Shown: positions 12,041 through 22,363, counted from the first letter of the stretch. The stretch: 64,000 nucleotides of DNA from Antilocapra americana (GCA_007570785.1 ML662442.1:29197264-29261263); one strand, 5' to 3'. The notes: generated by a model from the letters alone, not told the origin. Numbers and translations: made by a program.

Positions 12041-12610
12041 AATATTCAATGTGACCCAAAGGGAGTCTGTTTACACAAGGTCTCATTTGCAGTGATTCAT
12101 TTAGTCATACAACAAGCGGTCCAGCCAAGAATTGGCACCATTCAGGAGCTGTGAAAAGCATCCTACTATGGCCTATTCACATTTTTCTCTCTATTGCCGG
12201 TCATGCGTCTTAAACGACTGCAGTGCCAAGGCGCTGATGGAGTGCCCTTGCCATTAGCCCATGGCCATCTGTCATGCCAGGCTGCGGAAAGCAGCAGGTC
12301 GAGGGATCCAGGCAAAGAGCCAGAACCAGGAAACCAGGATACAGACAAGACATGAGGGTCACAACAGTAACAGGGTTGGTCAAAAGTCATTAAACAAATA
12401 CAAGTCCAAAGGACACTGACAGCAGAGGACAGAGAATGATAAAAGGCTCAACAATGAACAAATGAGAAATGAGCGAAAGTTGAAGGTCAGTTCGAAGTAG
12501 AGGGTTGCGATGACCGAATGAGGTTATACACGCAGATATCAGGACTGGAAGAAGGCACCTGTCATGGAAATTTAAATAACAGTTCCATGACCAGACCTAC
12601 TCGTGCATGT
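12041..12610. other. unassigned sequence with several CpGs
   Basis: Moderate-GC stretch with scattered CpG (12190-12310 and 12480-12540). I see no open frame of note and cannot name a repeat. It forms the left flank of the KRAB-bearing insertion. Confidence 0.5.
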
Positions 12611-12627
12611 TGAACTAAAGTATTTTT
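12611..12627. repeat. target-site duplication, left copy
   Basis: The 17-bp sequence tgaactaaagtattttt is repeated exactly at 15090-15106. Together the copies bracket the 2.46-kb insertion. The T-run that follows here is the A-tail of the minus-strand insert. Confidence 0.88.
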
Positions 12628-12950
12628 TTTTCTTTTGAACTTTTTATTTTGTATTGGGGTATAGGTGATTAACAATGCTGTGATAGTTTCAGATGAATAG
12701 TGAAGGGACTCAGCCATGCGTATACATGTACCCATTCTCCCCCGAACTCCGCTCCCATCCAGGCTGCCACATACCGTTGAACAGACAGAGTCCCATGCGC
12801 TATACAATAGGTCCTTGCTGGTTATTCATTTTAAATACAGCAGTGTGTACATGAGCTTCCCAAACTCCCCAACTATCCCTCTCTGCCAGTAACCATAAAT
12901 TCATTTCATGTCTGTGAGTCTCTGTTTTATAAGTAAGTTCAAAATATTTT
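12628..12950 (-). mobile_element. L1 3' end forming the tail of the insertion
   Basis: Minus-strand L1 3' UTR. Read in its own direction it ends ...tgaaactatcacagcattgt, tacaaaataaaaag, then an A-rich tail that abuts the left target duplication. Upstream it has the atgtacacactgctgtattt block. A related L1 end is on the plus strand at 22138-22262. It is severely 5'-truncated and appears to have been part of the source transcript. Confidence 0.85.
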
Positions 12951-13019
12951 TTTTAGTGAAAGTGAGTCTTCTTTTTTCAGTACCGATGTTCTCCATGGGA
13001 TTTATTTACTTCTTTAGAA

Positions 13020-13113
13020 ATGTGGTATCTCAGTGCCCTGATCAGGGATCGAACCCATACTCCCTGCATTGGAACGCGAAGACCTAACTGCTGAACCACC
13101 AGGGAAGTCCCTA
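13020..13113 (-). mobile_element. CHR-2-type tRNA SINE fragment
   Basis: Minus-strand head of a cetartiodactyl CHR SINE: read on that strand it begins gggacttccctggtggttca, followed by agtatgggttcgatccctg. Only the tRNA-like part is present. It lies inside the retroposed unit, between the intact KRAB exon and the L1 tail. Confidence 0.85.
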
Positions 13114-13373
13114 TTTATATACTTTTGAACTGTGATATTCCACCAAAAAACATGGACAAGTTTATTGTGAAATATTGCCAACACACAGGCAAGCGTAGAA
13201 TAGAACAATGTTAAAGAATGTTCACAAATACACCACACAGATGAATCAATTCTTAAGCAGGACAAATTTGCTTCATATCATTTTTAAGGAAATAACACAC
13301 TTGTAATAAAAACCATGGATATTCATGAGCCCTCCCTAAACCCATTCCCCTTACCTTCAAGCTGACTCATTAC

Positions 13374-13500
13374 CCAAGAAGATGACGTGTCTGTAGTTGT
13401 CCAGCATCATGTCCCTGCAGAGGGCCTTCCAAGCCCAGTCCAGCGTGTCCCACTCCTCCCTGGTGAAGTACAGAGCCTTGTCCTCAAAGGACAGCAGCCC
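13374..13500 (-). pseudogene. intact KRAB-A box exon, 127 bp
   Basis: On the minus strand a 127-bp exon, exactly the usual KRAB-A exon length, lies between a pyrimidine-rich acceptor (ctctgtgtttccag, ending at 13501) and a donor (gtaatg from 13373). Its 42 full codons plus one base are open and begin GLLSFEDKALYFTREEWDTL. They contain the EEW motif, and later the CRDMMLDNYRHV segment that matches the usual YRDVMLENYR. In KRAB zinc-finger proteins this box recruits TRIM28/KAP1 for silencing; the usual DV after FED is DK here and MLE is MLD, so binding may be weakened. No zinc-finger exon is visible nearby, so it is probably a relic, though splice-competent by eye. Confidence 0.85.
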
Positions 13501-14261
13501 CTGGAAACACAGAGACTCCTTACAGCTGCGGCTCCTGCCACAGCTCTGTGGGCCACAGTATTATTACTGTCCCACAGCTGAGGCTCATCCAGTTAATTAG
13601 CAGAGTCGGGGCCCAACTCAAGTCTCCAACCCTCAGGTCACGCATGTTCTTTCTTCTACACTAGAGTCACCCATGTTCGCTCTGGAAGGACACATGGTCA
13701 GTCTGAGAGGCTTCTCTGGCCGTTTGGTATCTGCTGTGGTCACTCAACTCTACTCGGGCAGCACAGACAACAGGAGAGTGGACGGGGTGGCTGCGACCCC
13801 ATAAGACCGCTCCCGGTCCAGGCGAGTTCGCCAACCCTGCTCTGTGGGCTCCCACCTTCCTCATCACGCGGTTCTTCTGCCCGGTTCTCCCCAAAAGCGA
13901 CGGTGCCCTCCCAGGAGGACACTGAGAACCGAGCAGCGTGCGGGCTGCCCCCACAGGGATGGACAGGCTACTGGGACCCACCAGGCGGGCGGAAGCTGCC
14001 TGGCTGGCCATCGAGGGCACCACTACCAGCGCCAGGCCTTAAGGGGGAAGACGGAAGGGGTCACTGGTTTCCAGAAAGTTGTTGGAGGAGCAGGATGAGC
14101 TGGGGCCTCAGGAGAGGCAGCCCAACAGGAGAGGCTGTGGATAAATGTCTGGAGACCTTCCCTGTCTGGTCTCACCACTCTCTTCCTCTCCCCCTGGGCC
14201 CCGAGATCATTTCTCTCATCTCCTCGAGTCTTAAGCAAAGAAGTCTTTTCCCTTTTCTCCA

Positions 14262-14360
14262 CTGTGATAGTGTGATTTAAATAAGAAATATATATTTGGT
14301 CTGCCTGCCTGTTTCTGGCACAGAGCTCCTAAAGTGCTTGGAATTTCTTAGAGGGGGTTA
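14262..14360 (-). mobile_element. fragment of an old LTR-like repeat
   Basis: The minus strand reads ttaggagctctgtgccag, then accaaatatatatttcttatt and a tatcac end. This matches the right end of the larger repeat at 55570-56695 (ttttaggagctctgtgtcag...ttcttattataaatc). It lies within the retroposed unit. Confidence 0.6.
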
Positions 14361-14401
14361 AGTGCAGAGGAGCATCTTTTAATACTTGGGCTTTTCTCTT
14401 C

Positions 14402-14689
14402 AGTTTTTTATTTATTGATTTTTGGCTGCGTTGGCTCTTCATTGCCGCACATGGGCTTTCTCTGGCTGGGGCAAGCAAGGGTTACTCTTCGTTGCGGTGT
14501 GCAGGCTTCTCATTGCAGTGGCTTCTCTAGGTGCAGAGCACAGGCTCTAGGTGCGCAGGCTCAGTAGTTGTAGTGCACGGGTTTAGTTGCTCTGCAGCAA
14601 GCGGGATCTTCCAGGACCAGGGCTCAAATCCACGTTCCATGCATTGGCAAGAGGATTCTTGTCCACTGCGCCACCAGGGAAGTCCTCCT
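14402..14689 (-). mobile_element. CHR-2 SINE, near full length
   Basis: Minus-strand CHR-2: the right end reads, on its own strand, ggacttccctggtggcgcag; the left half carries the diagnostic repeats gcaggctcagtagttgtag and cttctcattgcagtggcttc. It separates the degenerate KRAB box from the rest of the unit. Confidence 0.9.
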
Positions 14690-14702
14690 TGGTTTCTGAA
14701 GT

Positions 14703-14826
14703 AGCCCAAAATACCAGGTTCCCACAATTTTCCACCTTCATATCCATGTACCTTCGGGGAGAATTTATCTGTTCCTCCTCCACAAAGGTGAAGTCCATTT
14801 CCTCATCCTTAACTGTCATCAATTCC
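14703..14826 (-). pseudogene. degenerate KRAB-A box
   Basis: Aligned by eye to KRAB-A, the minus strand encodes a decayed version. It starts after CAA|GGA at 14826 with one extra A at about 14823, which shifts the frame and sends the upstream reading frame to a stop. In the shifted frame (minus frame 14583-14822) the residues run MMTVKDEEMDFTFVEEEQ, where EEW-EQ has become EE-EQ by loss of the Trp codon. The later YRDVMLEN block is shortened to YMDMKVEN before CGNLVF. It cannot encode a working box. Confidence 0.75.
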
Positions 14827-15089
14827 TTGGTTCAGTTCTCCAGATGAGATTTCCATGAACCTCTGGAACTCAACAGGAAGAAGCTCTCCCGTAGGCTCCA
14901 TTTCTTCTGTGCTCTGTCCCTGGGACAAAGAAACATCTTCTGTAGTCATAGCGACTCGTTTTGGACCTGGCTCTGGCTCCAGGGCTGGACCCACTCTGGG
15001 CTGCGCTCTGGGAGGGGCGGGGAGGTGGACACCGTCACCGTCTGGACCCACTGGGCTGCGGGGAGACAAAAGGCTCAAGCCCGAGGCTC
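14827..15089 (-). pseudogene. 5' leader and start of a KRAB-type coding frame
   Basis: GC-rich 5' end of the retroposed unit. An ATG at 14949 (G at -3) opens exactly 41 codons, MTTEDVSLSQGQSTEEMEPT..., ending in ...SSGELNQ at 14827, where the KRAB box begins in phase 0. That is the layout of a short coding leader spliced to a KRAB exon. An in-frame upstream ATG (15078) extends the frame through Pro-rich, likely untranslated sequence. I do not recognise the leader and cannot name the gene. Confidence 0.6.
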
Positions 15090-15106
15090 TGAACTAAAGT
15101 ATTTTT
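15090..15106. repeat. target-site duplication, right copy
   Basis: Exact second copy of tgaactaaagtattttt (see 12611-12627), followed by aaataaatc. The TTTTT/AAA junction suits L1-endonuclease cutting for a minus-strand insertion. Confidence 0.88.
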
Positions 15107-15349
15107 AAATAAATCTCATAACATCTTGTAAAAAGCATTATCTTATTGGATGGTAAAATATTAATATATTAAATTTAAACACTTTAAATAGACCACAATT
15201 TTTGCAAATCTATTTTGGATTTTCTTCTATTCTGCATCAAGAGCTTCAAAATAAGAGATACGTGACTGAAGGGATACCTGAGAGGTCCCATTCCATACAT
15301 TTCTTTGATCATACTGACAAGCATCCAAGCAAGCAAATTCTTACACCAC

Positions 15350-16235
15350 ATCGAATCTCCTTAAGCTGGTTTTTTTCAGGCCCTCCACAATGTGGCTCCG
15401 ACCTATTTTTCCAACCTGAACTCCTAAAGAATGATTAGCTATCTCCCCAGAGGAAAAGTAAAGGAGAAGCCAAGAGTTCCATGAGCTCTGGGTAATTCTG
15501 ATACTTCTCCATCCTCCCTCTTGCCATCAGCAGAAATAAAGACTGGCACCTCCTGGCAAGACCTCCACCCTTTTCTCCTCTGCCACACTCACAGTCTTCC
15601 CACCATCATCTGCCTTGAATCCTGTGAGGCCAACTTCCTTACCCTGTATCCCTATGCACATGTATCAGAGAGGCTGATTCAGGCCTCCAGATCTAGACTC
15701 AATGCCTAAAACCACAATATCTCCCTTCATACTGCCTCCTCCTTCCTGATTTTCCATTATCACATTTGACATGAGATATATTTTTCTTATTCCATGGCTA
15801 TCTTCCTCTGCTTGAATAAAGTCTCTATCAGGACAGGAATTTTTGTCTGTCTGGTGTTCTGCTATATCCTCTCTGCTAAGACAGAAAAGACAGTGGCATC
15901 CCACTACAGTACGCTTCCCTGGAAAATCCCATGGATGGAGGAACCTGGTGGGCTTCAGTCCATGGGGTCGCTAAAAGTCGGACATGACTGAGCGACTTCA
16001 CTTTCACTTTTCACTTTCATGAATTGGAGAAGGAAATGGCAACCCACTCCAGAGTTCTCGCCTGGAGAATCCCAGGGACGAGAGAGCCTGATGGGCTGCT
16101 GTCTATGGGTCGAACAGAGTCTGACATGACTGAAGTGATTTAGCAGCAGCAGCAGCAGTTCTGCTAAGAACGGAGCCTGGGACATCACAGGCACACACAC
16201 AAAAGAATATTTATCTAATGAACAAGTGAAAAAAA
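15350..16235 (+). mobile_element. L2 LINE, split by a Bov-A2 SINE
   Basis: Diverged L2. Marks are the ccctccacaatgtggctccg block near 15380, the caggacaggaatttttgtctg block at 15830-15850, and the continuation ctgctaagaacggagcctgg after the SINE. Short plus frames here have no domain. Confidence 0.65.
15882..16159 (+). mobile_element. Bov-A2 SINE
   Basis: Two Bov-A monomers joined by the ttcactttcacttttcactttc linker (about 16000-16020) and ending in the family's (AGC)n tail at 16142-16158. Perfect 10-bp duplication tctgctaaga at 15872-15881 and 16160-16169. Bov-A2 is confined to ruminants, which supports the organism call. Confidence 0.93.
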
Positions 16236-16259
16236 TCAGTTTTAATAATCTGCTCCACA

Positions 16260-16690
16260 TCCTGGATGCAAGGAAATACCACATGGTTCCTCCTTCTATT
16301 CAAATAGTTCCTCTCGCTACAGCTCAGGGCCCTCCCTTGCTCCTGTCTGCCTCTGCAGACCCTATCTGTCAAGACCCTTCTACAATCCCTCCTCTTCTGG
16401 AAAGCTTCCTCAGCCCGTTCCAGCCCTCAGGCATCTTGTCCTCCCCTGAACCGCCATGATATCTACTGTCATTTAACCATTAATCATTGTCTTGCCTGTA
16501 CCAGCTCTGCACACTTATGTAGAACCACTGTTTATATCTTCTGAGGTTATTTAACTTATCACTTTTAATTTGCCTTCTAAACCAGACTGTACAGTGATAA
16601 GAGCAGGAATCTTAATTTTATTCTTCCTTATTTGCCCTGTAAAACCTCCCCACAGTAGAGGAGTTCATCAGGTTATTGTCAAATAAATGA
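16260..16690 (+). mobile_element. L2 LINE, second copy
   Basis: Another diverged L2 3' region: pyrimidine-rich clinic-like blocks ctcctcttctggaaagcttcc, then ccagactgtacagtgataagagcaggaatc and a terminal gtcaaataaatgattg. Confidence 0.6.
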
Positions 16691-17434
16691 TTGAAATAAT
16701 TTAGAAGCAAGCCTTGAAGGAGGAACAAGTGCAATTTTCAGTTATCTATTCTAAAGGATGAGAGTTTCTTTTTGTTGTAATCTTTTAGTGAAAAATAGAA
16801 TAGCAGAAGTATTTCTGAAAAACAGAAAGTATTTCAGACAGAGTATCATAAGTTAGGAACAGTAGAACCAGTGTGAAAATAGCACGGAACAGACTTAAGG
16901 ACTGCAGTAGACCCTGTCTACCCAACATCCATGTACTCTCCCTCCTGGCAAACCTGACTTTGTTCAGGTCTCCATTCTTTTCTGCACAGTCATGTGCTTT
17001 AGGGGAAATAACATAAGCCTCATTGCCAGGGACTGAATTCCAAATCTCTAAGTTAAGAGAATCCCACTAACCTTGTCATTAGTTGTTTTAATCATTTGAT
17101 CCAATTCTGGGCATTTAATAAAATTCTAACCAATGAGAACTGAGGCAAGTCTATTGTGGGTCTTCTGAGCAAGACTCCTTGATCTTCAGGAAAAAAACAC
17201 AAGGGAAAAACAGCTCCATCCGCTACTGATGAATATTGTTCTCTCTGGGTATAACGGCTGGTGCTGTTGGAGCTATCCTGTGACCAGGCTAGCTTGAGGA
17301 CCAAACCAATACACAGAAGAATAGAACCATCAAAAGAGAGGAAAAGCCTGGGCTTTTAATGTTTATCAGCTGAGTTAAGCACCCTAGCAGTCACTCTTCT
17401 TTCAGATTTTTGTTAATAAGTTCATAAGTTTTTC
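16691..17434. other. unassigned; possibly old repeat
   Basis: No coding signal. The 16905-17330 part has the feel of an old interspersed repeat (accaatgagaactgaggcaag block) but I cannot name it. Confidence 0.4.
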
Positions 17435-17885
17435 TTATGTTTATTTTTATTGAAGTATAGTTGACTGACAGTGTTCTATTAGTTTCAGGTGCCCAAAATG
17501 GTGATTCAATATTTTTAAATATTGGGGTTATTTTTTAAATATTACAGAATGATCAGCACTACAAGTCTAGTTACCATCTGTCACCATATGAAGCTATTAT
17601 ACTGTTATGACTATATCCCCTCTCCTGTATAGTGTATCCCTGTGACTTATTTATTTTATAACTGAAAGTTCGTACTTCAGTCCCCCTTGTGTATTTTACC
17701 TACCTCCACCCCTGGGACAACCACCTATGTGTTTTCTATATCTCTGTTTCTTTCTGTTTTATCTGTTCATTTTTTTTAAGATCCCACATGTAAGTAAACG
17801 CATACAGTTCACGTCTTTCTCTGTCTAACTTACTTCTTAGCATAATATCCTCAAGATCCATCCACGCTGTCACAAATGGGAAGAT
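17435..17885 (-). mobile_element. L1 3' UTR fragment
   Basis: Minus-strand L1 3' UTR: tttttattgaagtatagttgac at the left, then blocks such as ttaccatctgtcaccatatga and tcctcaagatccatccacgc. Diverged; ends near 17885. Confidence 0.8.
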
Positions 17886-17999
17886 TTCGAAATTTTAAGT
17901 TGATTTGAGACAATTTCCTGATACTTGTGCCATGAGAATTCTGCATGATGCAATGATTTAAATGTTTGCTCAAAATGAGCTGGAAACAAATAACTGTAA

Positions 18000-18245
18000 C
18001 TGAATACTTATAGCAACCGTAATAATAATAGCAAAAATCTGGAAATAATCCAAATGTCAACCAGGTGGCAGATGGTTAAGAAAATTATAGTATACATTAA
18101 TACAATGGAATAATACTCAGTAATAAAAAGGAATAAATTCCTGATACATCCAACAATGTGGATAAATCTCAAAAGCATTATGCTAAGTGAAAGTGTCAGC
18201 CACAGAAGGCTACATATTATATGATTCCATCTAACCAATATTTTA
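18000..18245 (+). mobile_element. L1 ORF2 3' fragment
   Basis: Plus-strand block with gaataatactcagtaataaaaag, catggataaatctc-like gtggataaatctcaaaagc and gctaagtgaaagtgtcag, typical of the L1 ORF2 end. Opposite in orientation to both neighbouring L1 pieces. Confidence 0.75.
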
Positions 18246-18324
18246 AAAATGGAAAAATTATGTGTAATGGTTAGTTTTATGTATTAAAAAGCTATAGTAG
18301 CAAGTCTTTGGTCAAACATCACTC

Positions 18325-18485
18325 TAAATTAAAAAATTTTAATTGTATTGTAATAAAATACTTTGTTGTATAGTAAATGTATTATACAATTTATTATTGT
18401 ATAATAAAATAATAATATTATTATGATAATAAATACATAATACTGTATTATATTGTAAAATATAATAAAATAATATAAAATTTAC
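18325..18485. repeat. AT-rich low-complexity DNA
   Basis: About 160 bp almost wholly A and T, made of ATAATA/TATTGTA-like units. Confidence 0.8.
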
Positions 18486-19800
18486 CATTTTAAACATGTT
18501 TAAGTGCACAGTTTAATAGTGTTATGAACATTCACATTGCTGTGCAACCAACTCCAGAAATGTTTTCATCTTGAAAAACTGAAACTCTATACCTAAACAA
18601 TAACTCCCCATTACACCCTCTCCCCAGCCCCTGAAAACCACAATGTTTTCTTTCAGCTTTCTATGAATTTGACCACGCTCTGTACCTCACATTAGTGGAA
18701 TCATACAGTGTTCATGTTTTTGTGACTGGCTTATTTCACTAAGCATAATATCCTCAAGATTCATCCATGATGTAGCATGCAGAATTTCCTTTTTAAGGCT
18801 GAATAATAGTCCATAGCCAGGCTGGATGAAGCACAAGCAGGAATTAAGATGGCTGGGAAAAATATTAATAACCTCTGATATGCAGATGACACCACTCTTA
18901 TGGCAGAAAGTGAAGAACTAAAGAGCCTCTTGATGAAAGTAAAAGAGGAGAGTGAAAAGGTTGGCTTAAATCTCAACATTCAAAAAACTAAGATCATGGC
19001 ATCTGGTCCCATCACTTATGGCAAATAGATGAGGAAACAATGCCAACAGTGACAGATTTCATTTTCTTGGGCTCCATAGTCACTTCAGATGGTGACTGCA
19101 GTCATGAAATTTAAAAGACGCTTGCTCCTTGGAAGAAAAGTTATGACCGACCTAGATAGCATATTAAAAAGCAGAGACATTACTTGGCCAACAAAGGTCC
19201 ATCTAGTCAAAGCTATGGTTCTTCCAGTAGTTATGTATGGATGTGAGAGTTGGACCACAAAAGAAAGCTAAGTGCTAAAGAATTGATGCTTTTGAACCAT
19301 GGTGTTGGAGAAGACTCTTGAGAGTCCCTTGTATTGAAAGGAGATCAAACCAGTCAATCCTCAAGGAAATCAGTCCTGAAAATTCATTGAAAAGACTGAC
19401 GCTGAAGCTGCAGCTCCAATACTTGGGCCACCTGATGCGAAGAACTGACTCAATGGAAAATATCGTGATGCTGGGAAAGATTGAGGAGGAGAAGGGGACG
19501 ACAGAGGATAAGATGATGGGATGGCATCACTGACTCGATGGACATGAGTTTTTGAGCAAGCTCCTGGAGTTGATGATGGAAAGGGAAGCCTGGCATGCTG
19601 CAGTCCATGGGGTCACAAAGAATCAGACATGAATAAGCGACTGAACTGAACTGAACAGAACTGAATAGTCCATTGTATATGTGTACCACGTTTTGTTTAT
19701 CCATTCATCTGTCAGTGGACATTGGGGTTGCTTCCACCTTTTGGCTACTATGAATAATATTCAAGATCCTGTTTTCAATTATTTGGGTTTATATTAAAAA
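18486..19800 (-). mobile_element. L1 3' UTR, split by BovB
   Basis: Minus-strand L1 3' UTR (gtttaagtgcacagtttaat, ttcatccatgatgtagcatg) that is interrupted after gaataatagtccat and resumes at 19674 with tgtatatgtgtaccacg, ggacattggggttgcttcc. Confidence 0.8.
18815..19663 (+). mobile_element. BovB LINE, 5'-truncated
   Basis: 849-bp BovB fragment inserted in L1; perfect 10-bp duplication aatagtccat at 18805-18814 and 19664-19673. It begins just upstream of the reverse-transcriptase YADD motif, whose codons are intact (tatgcagatgac at 18879-18890) but are directly preceded by a TGA stop. Downstream pieces (19089-19271 and 19318-19533) carry YGCESW and the C-terminal region in different frames, so the copy is dead. 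Confidence 0.93.
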
Positions 19801-19810
19801 CAATTGTGGC

Positions 19811-19940
19811 ATCATGTGAAAAAATAATGTAAAATATGTCCATACATTTTATATTGATGACATATTGATTGATATGTTTTATATATTTAGTTAAATAAAG
19901 TACCTTATTAAAATACACTTCACCTTTCTTACTAAGTAAG
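19811..19940 (+). mobile_element. partial copy of a hAT-like element
   Basis: About 130 bp closely matching 20472-20602 inside the fuller element to the right (shared gacatattgattgatatg... and ttatatatttagttaaataa blocks). Confidence 0.6.
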
Positions 19941-19949
19941 GTTTTTTTT

Positions 19950-20360
19950 TTTTTAAGATGTGATTAACATTTAAATCAGTGGGCTTTAAGTAAAGCTGAT
20001 TACCCTCCATAATGTGAGTGGGCTTCACCCAATCAGTTAAAGACTTTAAAAGAAAAGACTAAAGAAGAGAAGGAATTCTGCTTCCATACTGCCTTTAGAC
20101 TTGAACTGCAATAGCAGCTCTTCTCTGGCTCTGCAGACCTCAGGCTTGCCCTGCAGCCAGCCCCACAATCACATGAGCCCATTGAATCTCTCTAAATATA
20201 CACAGAGAGGGAGAGTTTCCTGATTCGCTTGTGATCCCTAATTAATACACACAGGGACAAGAAACAGATGGGTAGTTGCTAATGGGCAGGATTCAGGAAA
20301 ACAGACTGACTACAAACAGGCACAAGAAAACTTTTTTGATATGAGGGGAATATCCTAGAT
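19950..20360. other. unassigned; possibly old LTR-like repeat
   Basis: Contains gtgggcttcacccaatcagtt and tcacatgagcccattgaatctctc blocks that feel like an old interspersed repeat, followed by a short unassigned stretch. No coding signal. Confidence 0.4.
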
Positions 20361-20680
20361 CTGCACCATTTACTATAGTAACCACTAGACACGTGTGGCT
20401 ATTAAGCACTTAAAATGTGACTAGTCTGAATTCAGACATACTATAAGTATAAAAAAGCACATCAGATTTCAAAGACTTTGTATGAAAAAATAATGCAAAA
20501 TGTGTCAATAAATTTTGTATTGATTACATATTGATTGATATGCTTTATATATTTAGTTAAATAAAGTATCTTATTAAAATACACTTTGCCTTTCTTACTT
20601 TTTTAATGTGGCTATAAGAAATTTAAGATTACATACATGGTTTATATTATATTTCTACCAGACAATGCTGTTCTGTATTT
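20361..20680 (+). mobile_element. hAT-Charlie-like DNA transposon relic
   Basis: Begins near ctgcaccatttactatagtaacc and ends near accagacaatgctg, weakly inverted termini of the kind seen in Charlie-related elements; internal gtggctattaagcacttaaaatg block. Non-coding. Confidence 0.55.
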
Positions 20681-20682
20681 TG

Positions 20683-22126
20683 GTTGTGACATTAGTTACA
20701 TGATTGTATACATTGACAAAACTCTGTACTCTAAAAAGAGTGAATTTCATTGTGTATAAATTATAAGTAAATAAAATTTTAAAACATGGGCTAGGAAAAA
20801 TAGAAACAATTTTATCATATAAAAGATACTATGATATTCATGTTGGGCTCATCCCCACTTTGCCCCATGTTCTCCTCTGTCCCTAGAAATTAAATGTATT
20901 CACCTTTTAAGATCAGCTAAGTCAGTCTCGTGCATTGCCCCTATTCCAGCTCTTCCCTGCCACTCTGTCTCTTCTAAGTTCTTGTTCTACTGAGAGCTGC
21001 AGTCTTATTCTTTCTTCACGACAGGGAATTTGAGCTTGTGCGGTCAAATACCAGCCAAGAGAGGATGAAGGACTTCGGGGCAGGGATTGTGTTCAGAACA
21101 TGATGAGTTCAAAACGTGATGAGTTCAAAACTTTAGATCCAGCCAGACTGGTTTTAAGGACCTGGGCTGACAGCCAGTTGCTACAGCTCAGCATCGTAAC
21201 ATTTCCCAGGTTTTTGTGAATGTCACGTTTGGCTTCCTAGCTGAAGCAACTTCCTAAAGCCAGGAACTATGTCTTATCCTCCTTGGCAACCCTGAGATAC
21301 CCACTGCCCTTGAGTTTGAAGCACAAGACTGTTGAGTCTGATACCAAGAGCACCCCTGACTTAATGAAACCTAGCTTTCCAAGGATTCCTCATCCCTTAT
21401 GACCTTCTCAAGGAATACCTATTTATTCTCTCACACCTCCTGTACCTGAAGATCAACGGTATGGTTAGTGTTATTTTATTCCTCATTGCAGCTTCCAGAA
21501 TCACACTCCCTCACTCTCTTGAAAAAAAGCCATATACTTTTAAAGAACATGAGCTTGGTGCCATTCCACCCTCTGCTTTTCCTCCTCTTTATATTTGAGA
21601 ATTGCATGGCACATCTCACCTGTCAATATCTGTAACACCTAGTTCACATCTTCCTCTCCACTCTACTCCAAGTCCTGCTATCAGTGACTTAAGAGAAACA
21701 AACCAGCCAGCCCCCCAAACTGACTTCTGGGGATATATTAAGCAGATGATTTTGGCCAAAATGCATACAGTGAATTAAGTCTCCTCTACCTTCTGTTCAC
21801 CAGCCTGTAGTATTCTAAGGAATACACTGGAGAAGGAAGAAGGTTTGTGCAAGAATAGAATGTGGGGAACACTGAAAGGTATGAGGTCTTCTAGAAGCTT
21901 TCAGGGAAATAATGTTTTCCCAAACATTTATGGTTCCTTTTATAATTTAAAGATTGATTATTTAACTAATACATTTTAGTGTGACATGTTGAACAATTAT
22001 AAGCAAAGAGAACAAAAGTCAAAATGATCCAGAATTTCACCCTCTAGAGAAATCTCTATTAAAATTTTTGTGAAAGTTTCTTCCCAGACTTCCCTTTCTA
22101 AGCATCTAAATTTTCCTTTATTATAA
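20683..22126. other. no recognised feature
   Basis: About 1.4 kb of apparently single-copy DNA. No frame above 60 codons on either strand, no strong repeat signature. Near 21096-21130 the unit gatgagttcaaaac is repeated in tandem twice. Confidence 0.5.
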
Positions 22127-22137
22127 ATGCCAACTTA

Positions 22138-22363
22138 AGGGAGCCTGGGGGAGAGTGGATACAGGTACATGTATGGCTGAGTCCCTTCACTGTTCACTTG
22201 AAACTATCACAATATTGTTAATTGGCTATATGCCAATACAAAATAAAAAAATTTAAAAAATAGAAATAGAGAAATGAGTGCTGATGGGGAAAACAACAAC
22301 AACAAAAATTTAACCAGTGCTCAATAAATTTGTTTATATTAAACTCCTGGGGAAAAAAATAAG
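22138..22363 (+). mobile_element. L1 3' end with apparent 3' transduction
   Basis: Perfect 11-bp duplication atgccaactta at 22127-22137 and 22364-22374 brackets 226 bp. The first ~125 bp are L1 3' UTR ending in an A-rich tail (22241-22262). The remaining ~100 bp are not L1 and end in a second A-run (22353-22359) about 25 bp after an AATAAA at 22323-22328. This is the pattern of read-through transcription past the L1 poly(A) signal. Confidence 0.8.

Larger units (their letters stand above)
12628..15089 (-). pseudogene. retroposed, partly spliced KRAB-gene transcript ending in L1
   Basis: A 2,462-bp insertion on the minus strand. From its 5' end (15089) it contains: a GC-rich leader with a 41-codon frame; a degenerate KRAB box joined to it without an intron; a CHR-2 SINE; an LTR scrap; GC-rich sequence; an intact 127-bp KRAB-A exon with splice acceptor and donor; another CHR-2 fragment; and an L1 3' end with A-tail. 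Exact 17-bp flanking repeats and a TTTTT/AAA cleavage site on the top strand at 15106 are L1-endonuclease hallmarks. Because one junction looks spliced while another exon keeps its introns, I infer a partly spliced pre-mRNA of a KRAB zinc-finger-type gene, terminated at an intronic L1. No zinc fingers are present. Parent gene not identified. Confidence 0.7.

Noticed and set aside
13667..14280. 118- to 125-codon frames on both strands in GC-rich DNA
   Set aside because: They overlap each other, have no start context or domain, and lie in intron-like sequence of the retroposed KRAB unit.
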